A stretch of DNA of 64,000 bases, from contig CM038228.1 of the NCBI GenBank assembly GCA_021442155.1, positions 14,301,179 through 14,365,178 of the forward strand, written 5' to 3'. Numbering within the stretch: the first letter of the stretch is position 1; every line of letters begins with the position of its first letter. The stretch comes from Cymbidium sinense. Taxonomy: Eukaryota; Streptophyta; Magnoliopsida; Asparagales; Orchidaceae. Positions 1 to 10,620 of the stretch are shown here, one piece after another. The position numbers and the translations under genes are program-made. The notes below the pieces were generated by a model. It was given only the letters and a program-made list of their open reading frames with translations, searched no databases and had not been told where the DNA came from.

Positions 1-847
1 AAAAATGAGAAAATATCATGAAGTGCAGTTTATTTTAAAGGCAGTGGCATATAAAGTAGAATTGACTTAGTTTGTTAGAAAGAGGGTGAATAATTATACA
101 TGTTCCCATATATATATGTATGAGGAGAGAACAAAAAAAAAATACAAAATATTTTCAAAAAGGAGGAAATATCAGAATAATAAATGGTAAATATTCTTGT
201 TATTTATAATTTAGTATGTATTTATTAATTATATATAAAATACTCTGACAAACTCAAAGAGGCATAGAAGATTTTGAGTTTTGGAAATAGTTATAACCAA
301 AAATAAGGTGATTGAAAATTTGCAACCGAGAGATCATGATTATCATAGGATGGTGACGAAAGTGCTCATGAGATCTATAAAAAGAAGTCCAACCTGGATC
401 AAAGGTAAGGAGTCAATGATGAAGAAACAAGATCCATGTTAGAGAGGCATGATGAACAGACAACGACAAGGTAGAACAAGAATGCCTTCAAAAGGCATCA
501 GTCTGTGATGCTATCATAGGCATTATAAGCATCGTCAAAATGAACAACATTGACTGAGAAATCATTGATTGAAGTATCGACAAAGATCATTGATTTAGGT
601 ATAGATACATGATATTGATGGAAGTATATACAAAAAGCATTGATGACAGCATAAACCTATGATGTTAACAGAAGTATCAACAGAGAGCATCAATGAAAGA
701 ATAAATTTGCAATCGACAAAAAAATTGAGAGGCGCTGATGAAAGGCATTAATAATGCCACTGACTAAGGTATTGCAATCATGGGCAAACAACGAGGGTTG
801 GAATGCATTTTGATTATAACAAGTAAGGAGGTGGTAACAACAAGAGC
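1..847. other. AT-rich left flank, no gene seen
   Basis: No convincing coding sequence. Between about 480 and 770 the words 'gcattgatg', 'agaagtatcgac' and 'aagcatcaatga' recur in imperfect form, which looks like an old, eroded short tandem array. The short minus-strand open frame ending here begins inside the duplicated segment to the right and shows no family motif. Confidence 0.5.
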
Positions 848-1140
848 ACCAAAAAAGCGTACAAATCAAGAGCACACAGGTGAATAGGATGACGATGATG
901 GACATGCAGGCAAATGCATAAATGAATTTTGGAGCAGTAAACACGCTATAACTGTTGCTAAGAGAAGTTGACGTTGAACTGAATTGGGAAAGAGTTGGTG
1001 AGAATGGTTGCTCTCAGAGTTAGATTGCACTAAATCTAGGTGATAGTTAATTTTTAATGTTAAAGGGTTCCAAACACCAGCGCTAAGCAATTCTACACAT
1101 CTGCTGTGTTGATCCTTCAAGATGCTGACAATCTTACATT

Positions 1141-1311
1141 GGAGAGGAAGTCATGAATAGTGTAGGAATGGAAAAAGTTGTATGCAGAGAGCAAAGAGAT
1201 GCAATTGATGAGCTTGACTTAAGTAGGGAGCTTGTCTGACTGCCGGATGCAAAAGAAGAGGCCTTTACAGATTTTTACGAGCATGGTGTCAGAGACAGAT
1301 ATAGGAATTAA
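1141..1311 (+). pseudogene. Exon-like relic with in-frame TGA, not identified
   Basis: I do not recognise a family. One frame reads as plausible coding sequence (ending in FTDFYEHGVRDRYRN and a stop) except for one internal TGA after SRELV. The duplicate at about 10914-11083 carries the same TGA, so the stop predates the duplication. The duplicate also lacks one base near its start. It may be a fragment of an old gene or chance; no splice sites or neighbouring exons support it strongly. Confidence 0.2.
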
Positions 1312-2153
1312 AAAAAGAATAAAATTATCACAATAACAAAGAGCAAAAAAATCCTTACTATACATCAATTTGCACGTGCATTATCTAACTACTTTGGGTG
1401 AACATCAAGAATTTATTTCATAACCCTTCCTACCAAGAGTTAAATGAAAGTAAAGTGAAAGTCGAATGATTCTAGACAGCTCATAACCATGTTAGCATCG
1501 CAGTTTATTTCACTACCTTTTCCCAACACAGCTAGATAGCACTCTCAAATAGGTTCTAGTTCACTGCCAACTGCTAATTTTTTCCTTTGGACATGCAAAT
1601 CATCTCCATTTACATCCTATTGCCTTATTTATCAACCGTAGAATTCTTGATAAATAAATTAAAAAAAAAAAACAGAAATTGGGGAGACAAGATCAGAGCC
1701 TGATGGGTAAGACAATACTGAGAAAACCAGACCACTTCTAAGAGCAAGTAATGAAATACAGAAAGATAGTTGGTCTAATCTGGGTATGCAACATAAGTGG
1801 AATATGATACACCCGAAATATTGCTGGCCTATAATGCTTACTTTAGATAATAACTACAGATTTTATTTATTAAAAATATGTGCTAAATTTCTGAAAACAA
1901 AGACCATCCATTATAGAATAACGAATGAATAATTTAGGGACAAACTAATGGCTCCCAAATCAACACTAAAATCCTTTCAGTTGTCGATGAGATTTTAATA
2001 CCGCCAGTATTAGAACCATCCACAGATATTTTATCAATGCATACATACATAAAGTACAACCGCAAATAGTAATTCATAGAATTTGCATCCAACAAAACAG
2101 GAACTTGTTAATTCAGTTTCTATTGGGCTATCCAACAGACAGCCAATGTTTAA

Positions 2154-2567
2154 GCTTTATCCCACTAAGTGAGGTCCGCTATATGAATCCTTCGTCTCCA
2201 TTGTGTCCTATTATGTGTCAAATTCTCATTTAATTCAAGTATACTAAGGTCATTTTTTATACATCTTAAGTCTTTTAGGTCTACTCTACCTTTCTTAACA
2301 TAAGGCAAATCTAATGCATCTACTCTCCTGTCATTCGGACGGACGCTTTATGTGGCCAAATCATCTAAGACTCTCTCTAATCTTATGACTCCAACTTTTT
2401 TCCTAACATACTCATTTACGTTTATCTCTAAAGAGTAAAACTCATCCACTGAGCATCCTCATCTCTAACATAACTTAGTCTTATGCTTCTCTTTGTTGTT
2501 GCATTCTGTACCATAAGTCATTGCAGGTCTTACCACCATCTTATAAAATGTTCCCTTAAGTTTAAAT
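2154..2567 (-). mobile_element. RTE LINE 3' end, truncated by the large repeat
   Basis: The sequence matches the 3' end of the LINE at 11935-14884, including the conserved plant RTE tail that reads 'tttatcccactaagtg' on the plus strand. It encodes, on the minus strand, the end of the reverse-transcriptase protein. It is not an independent insertion: the flanking sequence is the same as at the second copy, so it came with the segmental duplication. The 5' part of the LINE is missing; the large repeat begins directly at 2568. Confidence 0.9.
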
Positions 2568-3184
2568 CAAACCTAGGCCAAATTGATTGAAACCACTTGA
2601 ACCAAAACTCTTCAAATCATCATTTGAACCTAACACAAGCCTTGGTTTGACCCAATTTGACTAGTTGGTCAACCCAACCCAACATGAACCTATATAAACC
2701 ATTTGACCAAATGAAGCCAAAACCCATAAAACTAACCCATGGGACCTTGTTGGCTGACCAAACCCGACCCAAATTGACCCTAGGTCAGCCCAAAGTCATC
2801 CCAAACCAAGTGGGTCCCTTCCAAGCCATTGTCCATTGGTTAAGCCCTCTTCACATAGGCAAAGTCCACTCTCTCATCACCTTGGCAGCCCTCACTCACC
2901 CAAATGAGGGTTTACCTAACCCACCTAGGCCACCTAACCCATGCTAGGTCGGCCATGGACCAAAGGGAGGTGAGTTAATTCACCTCCCAAATAGGCCGAG
3001 CACCCAAGGGATCAAGCCAAGGAGATCTCCCCACATCATACCTTGAGCCACCTCCCATGAGTTCCTCCAACCCAATCGAGCCACGTGGACCCGATTGAGA
3101 CCCCTCTAGTGCTCTGATGGCGGCTAGCCAGCCGAAAAATGGGAGGCAATCCTATCCGTCCAATTCAGCAAATCAAAGGGTATC

Positions 3185-3199
3185 CCCCCCCCCCCCCCA
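3185..3199. repeat. Poly-C run of 15
   Basis: An uninterrupted run of 15 C within the GC-richer block of copy A. It is absent at the matching place in copy B, so it is a local expansion. Confidence 0.9.
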
Positions 3200-3577
3200 A
3201 TTGAGCAGATTTGCATCGTGCGAGCTTCCTTGCGAGTTCTAGAGCGGTCCCAAGCTTCCCACCTTCGGCATCCCCTCTTCCCATGCAAAATCGAAATAGG
3301 GGAGGCCATCTTTGATCCAAGCTCCCTCAATTTGCCACCAAAGATTAATTACTCGTTCCTACACCATCTCCATACCTCGTCGAGGCTACCCGAAGCTTCC
3401 CCCAAGTTCCAAACCCACCGAAGCAAGGAGTTCGATCAAGGTCGAAGCTCCAAAACACCATTCTTGGCCAACCGAGCAATACACTTGGAACAAACTTGAT
3501 TGCTGGTCAACAGGGCTTCGTTTCAACTAGGCGAAGCTTCCTTAAACGTGCGAGCCGCCGGTCTTAGCTCCTGTGAG

Positions 3578-6500
3578 GTATTTCCATGAAAACTGATCTC
3601 TAGCTTTAAGTGTAGTTGGTCCTTTTCGAAGGAAACTTGCATATGAGCTCATCCTAGCCGTTGGATCCTTGTGGATCCTTCGCGCAAAGGTGTGGGTTGA
3701 TTTTGGAGTGGATCTGAGCTTGGGTGAGCTCGGATCGAGTGATCCATGGCGGACGGGCTCCGTTGTTCGTCGCTCACGGGAAGGAGGATCATGGGTCGTC
3801 CGTTCTGCATGATTGGAACAGACGGCTCTGATCAAATCATGTTAGATCCATCTATTTTTCTCTCCTTTATGTCGTGGGTTTGATCTACCGTCCGGGGACG
3901 GAAATCGATACGCGTCGCCTAACTTCGGCGTGCGACGTGACAACTTAATAATAACGATCCGTGGCATACGTGGAAAGCGTCCGCGTGGCGTCAAAGGGAT
4001 TAGGCTTAATTAAGTCTAATTAATTAGATTTAAGGCTAAAACTTCTATAATTCATAACTAATTGTAGAAAAATCCAAAAAATTATAAATAATAACTCATT
4101 TTAAAGGTATTTCATAGGAGGATTTAATAAAAATAATTTTAATTAATTTTGGACAGTAAATAGAGCTTAATTATGGTTTAATTAAAAACTTAATTTGTTT
4201 AATTACTCTCTAATCATTCAAGTGATTGATCCTAAAATATCTAAGATTATTTGAGAGAATGACCTCTGTCTCCTCTAATTTTCTTGAGATTTATTACTTG
4301 TTAAATTAGGATGATTGATTAATTAAGTCCTAATTATCTTTTTAATTTAATTAAGAGATAATTAAGCATATGAACATTAATTAATTAACTATTTAGACTC
4401 TCTAATCACTATTGAATAGTAAGGGGGCTTAAGGAATTGGATTGGGGCCTCCCTCCTAATCTTTTTTTAAAGTTTCCTTCTCTTTTCAACAAAAATGCTA
4501 ATTAATAATTAATTAATTAATTAATGACTTAATTAGCTAAGTTAAAATTCAAATCACATGAAATCATGATTGATCAAGTGGGTGGCTTATGAAATTAAGT
4601 TGGGATCTATTTCCCTACCTTTTCCCTTAAGCACATCTCATTTCAAAAGATAATCAATTAACTTTGATAATTAATTAAGGAGAAATGAATTAATAGATTA
4701 ATTAATTAAATTAAAAACCTAATTGAAAATCTCATTTCCTTAATTTAATCTTGGGTAGAGCTTTAAGTGTTCAAGAACTTAAAGAGGTTTAATGAAATTA
4801 TGATTAACTCACATGTGTGAGAAAATCATGAAAGTAATTAAAATAATTCCTTAAGCTTAATTAACAAATGATTCTGAGCTAATTGTATTAGACCCTTTTC
4901 ATTTCATAAGAACATTGCCATTTACTTTATAATTTATTTGCATATTATATTAGCTCCTAATTATTTAATTAATTATCTTAAGATAACATAAGTAAATATT
5001 TAATTAATTGATTTAATCTATGCTTAACTTAATCAATCTATAAAATCAATCTAATTGCTTCTTATTAAATCAAATTAACTCACACATGTGGGGAATGGGA
5101 TTAGGATTAACAAATCTTTCTCACATCTCTTAAATCAAGTTAAACATAAAATCAAAAGTGACATTAAGAATCTTTGATTTATTTTAAATAAGCTTCTTTA
5201 ATATAATTGTCCTTAGGAATTAGTTGGATTGAATGAAATTACATACTTGTGTCTCTTTATTTCTTTCCAATCATATTAAAATATTATATGTCATTCGATT
5301 CATACATTCATTTCTTCAAAAAATTAATTAAAAATAAATTATTTCCTTTATGTCATGCTTGCATGTGTTGATCAAATTAATATATGTGTGGCTACTATCA
5401 TTATTAAATCCAAATCTATTTTTCAAATCATATAAATAAATGATTACATATACTATGAATGCTAGTTATAAATACATAAGAAATACAAGTGATTATAGCT
5501 TAGGTATATGAAGTGAAGTTTCATTACTTCATTCATGTATTGATTTATATAAATAAGAATGTTGATGGATATATAGCATGGGTATCTCGGGAATACTAGA
5601 CTTTAGTTAGCCCCAAGGAGGTCATTTGATTACCTCACTTCCCCGAATTAACGACACGTACTCCATTTGATTTCATCCTTATGTATTTTAATATTAGGAT
5701 TTGGATAAGACTTCACTCCATATGCAAAAATATTTCAATCAAATAAAAATATAACTTTTGTATGATTTTCCCCCCTTTATTTATGTATACATTCATATGT
5801 ATTTAAGAAAAGCAAATATTTAATCTAGACACCCGGGAATACGAGACTTTAAGTAACCCCAAGGAGGTCATTTGATTACATCACTTCCCTAGTTAATAAT
5901 GAAATGTACTAGCTTATGTCACTCTTACATGTGTGTGTACTTAATTATGGAATCAAAAGCCCTCTTTCTTTTACCAAAATATATGCATTTGCAATTGTTT
6001 AAGTGATAAAATTAATTAATCATGTGATTAAAAGCTCTTTCTTATATACATGTATGCAAACTTACATGTGTTTGAATGCAAATGGTATTTAGTCTGAATA
6101 TCTTGGGAATACGAGGCTTTAACTAGCCCCAAAAAGGTCATTTAATTACCTCACTTCCCTGGTTAATAATGGCACGTACATGTTTAACTTCATTCTTATG
6201 TATTTTTGCATAACAATCTAGATAGAACTTTAAATTAATATGATAAAAATAATTCAATCAAAAAGAAAATATAAACTTTAAATATACATGTTCATATTCA
6301 TCATTTAAGTGTGCTAACACATATTGTATGTATAGATATGTTTAAGACTTAGTCATATGCATGCTACATATGATGAAAAGAAATGAATAAATACGTGTTA
6401 TGTGATAGTAATTAATTTTAATTAATCTTAAGATGCATTTTTTATTAAATGAGATTATTTAAAATGAACATAAACCTAAGATTAATTAAAAATATATAAT

Positions 6501-6931
6501 AGGTCATTCACTAAAGAAAATTCATTTAATTAATATGTTTTAGAAGTGATTTAAGGTAAGAATAAAAGAGAGTAATTCTCTTTTTTCTTCTCTTTATAAT
6601 ACTTAGTTGTTAAGAGTAAGTCAACTAGAATAAAAGAAAATATTAAATAAAAATTATCAAATTAATTAAATCATTTAAAGTGAAATCAACTTCTTATGAT
6701 TAAACACCCTTGCATACTTAGAAAATTCTAACAAAACTTAGTTAAGGCATATCACACAAGCCTTAATACACACACTCTAGAATTAAGTCACTGCTTCTAA
6801 CTTTTTGTTAGGGTGGTGCATGGTATGATGAATGTCTTATTTTATGATGTATTACTTTAGACTGGATATTAGAGTGTATGCTTCGTAGACTAGATGTTAG
6901 GTTGTGATTAGTCTAATCATATTTTTTACAG
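3578..6931 (+). other. Intron-like interval with conserved GT and AG ends, copy A
   Basis: The GC-richer block ends with 'ctgtgag|gtattt', a fair plant splice donor. About 3.35 kb later the sequence 'taatcatattttttacag|g' looks like a splice acceptor with its pyrimidine tract. Copy B keeps both: 'cagtgag|gtatgc' and 'taatcatattttttgcag|g'. What lies between is AT-rich, as plant introns are. The inference is that members of this repeat are, or were, transcribed and spliced. No transcript evidence is available here. Confidence 0.35.
5586..6179 (+). repeat. Three spaced copies of a 75-80 bp module (copy A)
   Basis: Modules lie at 5586-5661, 5831-5909 and 6101-6179, about 245-270 bases apart. 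Each runs from 'cgggaata' through 'agccccaaggaggtcattt' and 'acctcacttccc' to 'cgtac'. The sequence between modules is much less conserved but shares words such as 'cttatgtatttt' and 'caatcaa', so this is an old tandem repeat in which only the core stayed similar. Each core holds short inverted repeats (GGGAA/TTCCC outside, GGCT/AGCC and GAGGT/ACCTC inside, with some mismatches). The same three modules occur in copy B. Confidence 0.9.
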
Positions 6932-6952
6932 GAGATTATGTTTAAGAGGTGC

Positions 6953-6955
<3 letters not shown>

Positions 6956-6991
<36 letters not shown>
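6956..6991. repeat. (TA)n microsatellite
   Basis: An uninterrupted TA dinucleotide tract of 36 bases just after the acceptor-like site of the large repeat; copy B has no such expansion at the matching place. Confidence 0.95.
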
Positions 6992-6993
<2 letters not shown>

Positions 6994-8035
6994 TCTCTTT
7001 TTTGCAAGTTGCTTAACTCCTAAGCATGATCCAAATTAAGCCAAGTGATCTTGGTTCTTGGTTATCCATGTGTAGGATGCTAAGTCAAAATTATCCATAT
7101 AATTGTTTGGATTGTATGATATGTTTACTAACACTTATTTTGCAAGTGTAGTTAGATTTAATTTTCTTATTTTTGATGTAATTTTGTATTATGAATTAAT
7201 ATTAGTGCTATGGAGGTTAAGAATGAACATTGGCCAGAAGGTTTGATCTTAGGGTGTCATGTGATGCCTTGAAGCCTACTAAATCAAAAGAAACAAACCA
7301 AATGAGAAAATGAACGAGATATGAAGAATGAAGACCCCCAATAGCATTTATTTATTTGTAAATTTGTAATTATTATTTCATATACTGAGTTGTATAAGAA
7401 TAGAGCTCGGCTACCCATTTCTCTCGGGTTGTATGACGGTACCCGACCGCACCGACCTGTTATTCTTTTGTGTTAGATTTATAAAAAAAAATTTGGTGAT
7501 TTGTTTACAATTGCGCAATAGAAATGGCATGCATTTTTCTAGTTTCTTTATAAATGGTGATTTAATGTGCGGCCTAAATCCGATTAGGCTCTTAGGAATA
7601 AATAAATTTTTTACCCCAACTATAACTCATAACTAAATTTTCTAAATAACTCATAACCTCACATAAAGCCTAGAGATTAAATCAAGATAACTAAAAGATT
7701 TAGCAACTCCTTAGTTGAATATTGTATGCTTAATATAATGCATCCATATTATTTCACTCTTGCTAAGAGAGGATTTTCATCCTTGCACGATAGGAAAAGA
7801 CTTGATCTTTGAGGGTTTACTCTGTGGTGAAAAACATATCTTTCTCTCTAATTTAGCCAATAACTTCATTTTAATGTGTTTAGACATATACAAATCATAC
7901 GACCTTTGTCAAAATAAATAGTCAAAATCAAATAAAAATTGAAAAGATTTGCATTATACTAAGTCATTACTCATATCACTCATATTCTAGTCTCGTAGAT
8001 AGTGGGTTTAAGGACTTTAGTCTCTTTCTAAATAT

Positions 8036-8914
8036 TAACTTATCTTTTGAATCATATGACTTAATGACATGATTTTAAAGTAAGAGGAGTTAGGTCATCA
8101 AGCGGTCGTAAGTCCGTGGTCGTGATTTGCTCTCTCTTGTGGAGATAAATTATATATCCATCTTCGCTTAGATTTAAGTCATGCTTTGGCTTATGTCAAA
8201 GCTCCTTAAATTTAGAATCAGGGTGGTGTTTTCTTTTGACAAGCATACACCTCACGTTTATAAACTTGTATTGTGAAATTATAAAGTCTAGCAATCTAAT
8301 AAAATTCAACTCAAATAAATAATTCTCTCAATTTCAAACATATAAAGCTGTTATATAATGGGTGGAATCTCCTAAGTTTCCTAGTATCATGAGCATTCCT
8401 ACTCATCATCTTTGGCTTCGATAATAGGTCTCTCCTTTTTTATCTTTCCCAATTGATTTTCTAAATATAACTAATTTTTTAATAACCCTTAAAATTTTTG
8501 GAGACAATAATAGTCTACTTTAATCGAGAGTATTCCTAAGGAATTCACCTTCTATAGAATATAATTAACTATGGGGGATTGTCCCTATAGAAAACTTTAA
8601 AACCCGATTTAAATAAGCATTGTTTTATTCATCCATGTAAAATTAGAGAAAAATCTCTGTTATATTCAAAAACTCATCATGCCTTAGAAGTCCTCATTAG
8701 GTGATTAGGTTCATTATATGATAGTGATTTTTTATCTTTTGAGATAATGCAATATTCTGTAATATCGTATCCGATCACTTTAATAAATAACCCCTCAAAT
8801 TTGCATAGTATCCCCTCAAATCTGCGTAATATCTCCTCATATACATATTCAAAAATAAATACCACAAAGCCCATATGTTTTTCCTTTAGGGATGTTTGTA
8901 CTAAACATTAATAA
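8036..8914. other. No gene seen; possible continuation of the large repeat
   Basis: AT-rich sequence without a recognisable reading frame. It may still belong to the large repeat, but copy B leaves the window at the point matching 8035, so the true right end cannot be judged here. Confidence 0.4.
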
Positions 8915-9045
8915 GAGGTTGTACCTTGGCATAGAGAGAGTTCAAGAAAAACTTGAAGTAGGGAGGACAATCATAGAGTCTAAAGGCTTTCATGTAAGTA
9001 GATCTAAACTGAATATATTAAGTATAATTTTAGTTATAGAAGATA
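8915..9045 (+). mobile_element. RTE LINE fragment, reverse transcriptase region
   Basis: Translated on the plus strand, this piece contains RVQEKLE and IIESKGFHVSRSKLNI. These match the stretch following the FADD box in plant RTE reverse transcriptases and in the LINE copies at 12.6 and 20.8 kb of this window. It lies in the opposite orientation to those copies and is a short internal fragment; neither LINE end is present. Confidence 0.6.
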
Positions 9046-9186
9046 TAATAGCCAAGTGGTGATAACGAGTGATTGAGTTATTAAAAATATTTTTTGCCGT
9101 TATCAATTAAGGGGGATTTGAATTTTAAAACAGATCACACACCACCTAAGCTCAGTGATCAAGAGACAGGGCACCGGGCGGAGAAA

Positions 9187-9472
9187 ATGGCGACGGCTGC
9201 GGGGGCTGCACGTCGAACTCTTCGTCTCCGCTGCTCTATTTCCTCTATAGTCAGCTTCCGTCCCTGGGGCTGCATTGGAACTCTTCCGCCTGCGCCTCGC
9301 ATTTCCCGCCGGATACTGCCATCAATTGTTTCGAGGCTTCCTGGAAGTCGAATTGTGTTCTATGCAGTTCTTCATGCCATTTCACAGCGCCACCGCTTCG
9401 TCTTCACTTGAAGCTCTCTCGAAGCCATCAAAGGGTCATTCTCTATCTTTATTTCTAGATTTCAACTTGTGA
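9187..9472 (+). pseudogene. NFD6-like small mitochondrial protein, frameshifted
   Basis: Two overlapping frames together resemble the small plant NUCLEAR FUSION DEFECTIVE 6-like family, proteins with an Arg/Ser-rich organelle presequence followed by a conserved VEL...MPxHSATAS core. Frame one starts at 9187 with MATAAGAARRTLRLR, a good presequence, and reaches SRRILPSIVSRLP. The core VELCSMQFFMPFHSATAS then lies in the next frame, continuing to a stop at 9472. The switch point 'cttcctggaagtcgaa' looks like a four-base insertion. The GC content is well above that of the surroundings, as expected for a gene first exon. The family call rests on remembered motifs and is moderate; it could also be a real gene with a different start. 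Confidence 0.45.
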
Positions 9473-9479
9473 AATTGGT

Positions 9480-10234
9480 TTAATTATCAGAATTAATTTT
9501 GTCAAGGCAACTAAATATCCTACGTAAAAACTTCTGATTTAAAAAAATGGAGGATTTGAATTTGGGTTTGAAAGCAGAATATTACCTCCTGAGATGTGCC
9601 ATAGATGTTACTATAGAGTGTTGTAAAAGGTTGAAAGGTCTTCTAAGATTGACTAAGGTAGAAAATTTGAGTGTTTTTAAATAATTGACAAATTTGATGC
9701 CAAAAAACCTCACGGCTTGTTGAGTAAAAGTGAGCGAAACAAATTTTTTAGGCATATAATATTTGGATAATCCAAGTGAAAGTATCACAACATAATGGTA
9801 CTTCTATTAAAGGGAGATACAAATTGAGTATTCTTTATTTACCTTTTAGGATACTCTTGATTGTCTATAAGGTAAAAAATTATATATACTTTTTATTTAC
9901 CTAGCCAATTATCTTATCAAGTCCCTAACCTAAAATTCACAGTAAGTAGAAAAAATCTTAATAGAATAACTCACATCTTTAATAATTTTGTTGAATAATA
10001 ATAAATTATAGGAAAGCCTAGGAACTAAGAGGAGAATTCAGACTCAAAGAACTAATGGTTTTGGCAGCTTTGATGCTAATTACGTTGACTCACCAACAAT
10101 CCTAACTGTATTATCCTTCAAACAAAGATGAAAAGTTTGAAATAATAAGGCAACCTCTAACCCTTATCATATATGATCAGTGAGGCTCGTGATCTAAAAT
10201 ATTATGGCTTTCTATTTTTAGTATTTTGATGATT
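9480..10234. other. No recognisable gene
   Basis: AT-rich DNA. A 68-codon minus-strand frame (9582-9788) exists, but I see no family motif in it and the plus strand reads just as poorly. Confidence 0.4.
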
Positions 10235-10321
10235 ATTTCGACAAATTTTACGCTGACTGTCGACTACCTAATGCAACCCTTCACTTTTCACATCCGGACT
10301 TGGGACCGGCAATGGTAGCCG
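10235..10321 (-). mobile_element. RTE LINE 5'-end fragment
   Basis: The sequence 'cacttttcacatccggactt' with 'gggaccggcaatggtag' and its left flank matches the 5' terminus of the complete LINE (about 14795-14884) in the same orientation. Only the 5' end is present, which is unusual because target-primed reverse transcription normally loses the 5' end. It is therefore best read as the leftover of a rearranged or internally deleted element. Confidence 0.7.
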
Positions 10322-10620
10322 ACCCTACCTAGTAGCCAACCCTCCAAGTCCCAATCTTTTCGAGCAACACAGTTTATGATTTTTGGTGCAAAAAAGTATT
10401 GCTTTGAAATTGATAAATGGTGTCTTGGACTATGTTGCGCCACCAGTGAGCATTGTTGTTTGGTTCTGGCCACGCATGACTAATAAGTAAAAATAATAAT
10501 AATGATTTGCCTGTTCAATTAAAAAATAAAGATGAAAAATAAATTCTTTCTACATAGAGCATTAGAGATCTAAATGCTATTTGTGATGTAATATTAAAAA
10601 TATGAAGTGAGAATTACATT

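Larger units (their letters stand above)
848..2567. repeat. Segmental duplication, left copy
   Basis: This stretch aligns almost base for base with 10621-12383, in the same orientation, with scattered substitutions and small indels. Both copies continue through the 3' end of an RTE LINE, so the duplication happened after that LINE inserted. In this copy about 18 bases at the LINE 3' junction (rest of the target-site repeat plus the CAA repeats) are missing. The homology stops abruptly at 2567, inside the LINE, where the large repeat starts. The body holds no recognisable complete gene. Confidence 0.95.
2568..8035 (+). repeat. Large non-coding repeat family, copy A (5'-truncated)
   Basis: This region aligns over its whole length, in the same direction, with about 58816-64000 despite many indels. 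In order it holds a stretch of repeated 'ttgaccc'-type words (2570-2960), a GC-richer block (3040-3960), a very AT-rich part dense in 'ttaattaa' (4000-5400), three copies of a module of about 75 bp, a (TA)n tract, and a conserved tail. I found no conserved open frame, primer-binding site or polypurine tract. It could be a large non-autonomous retroelement, a very long LTR, or an unknown class of repeat. Copy B shows the family extends further upstream, so copy A is cut at its 5' end. The right limit is only where copy B leaves the window. Confidence 0.85.

Noticed and set aside
7433..7636. A small gene in the tail of copy A
   Set aside because: The matching part of copy B (63420-63600) does not keep the frame, so there is no sign of coding conservation.
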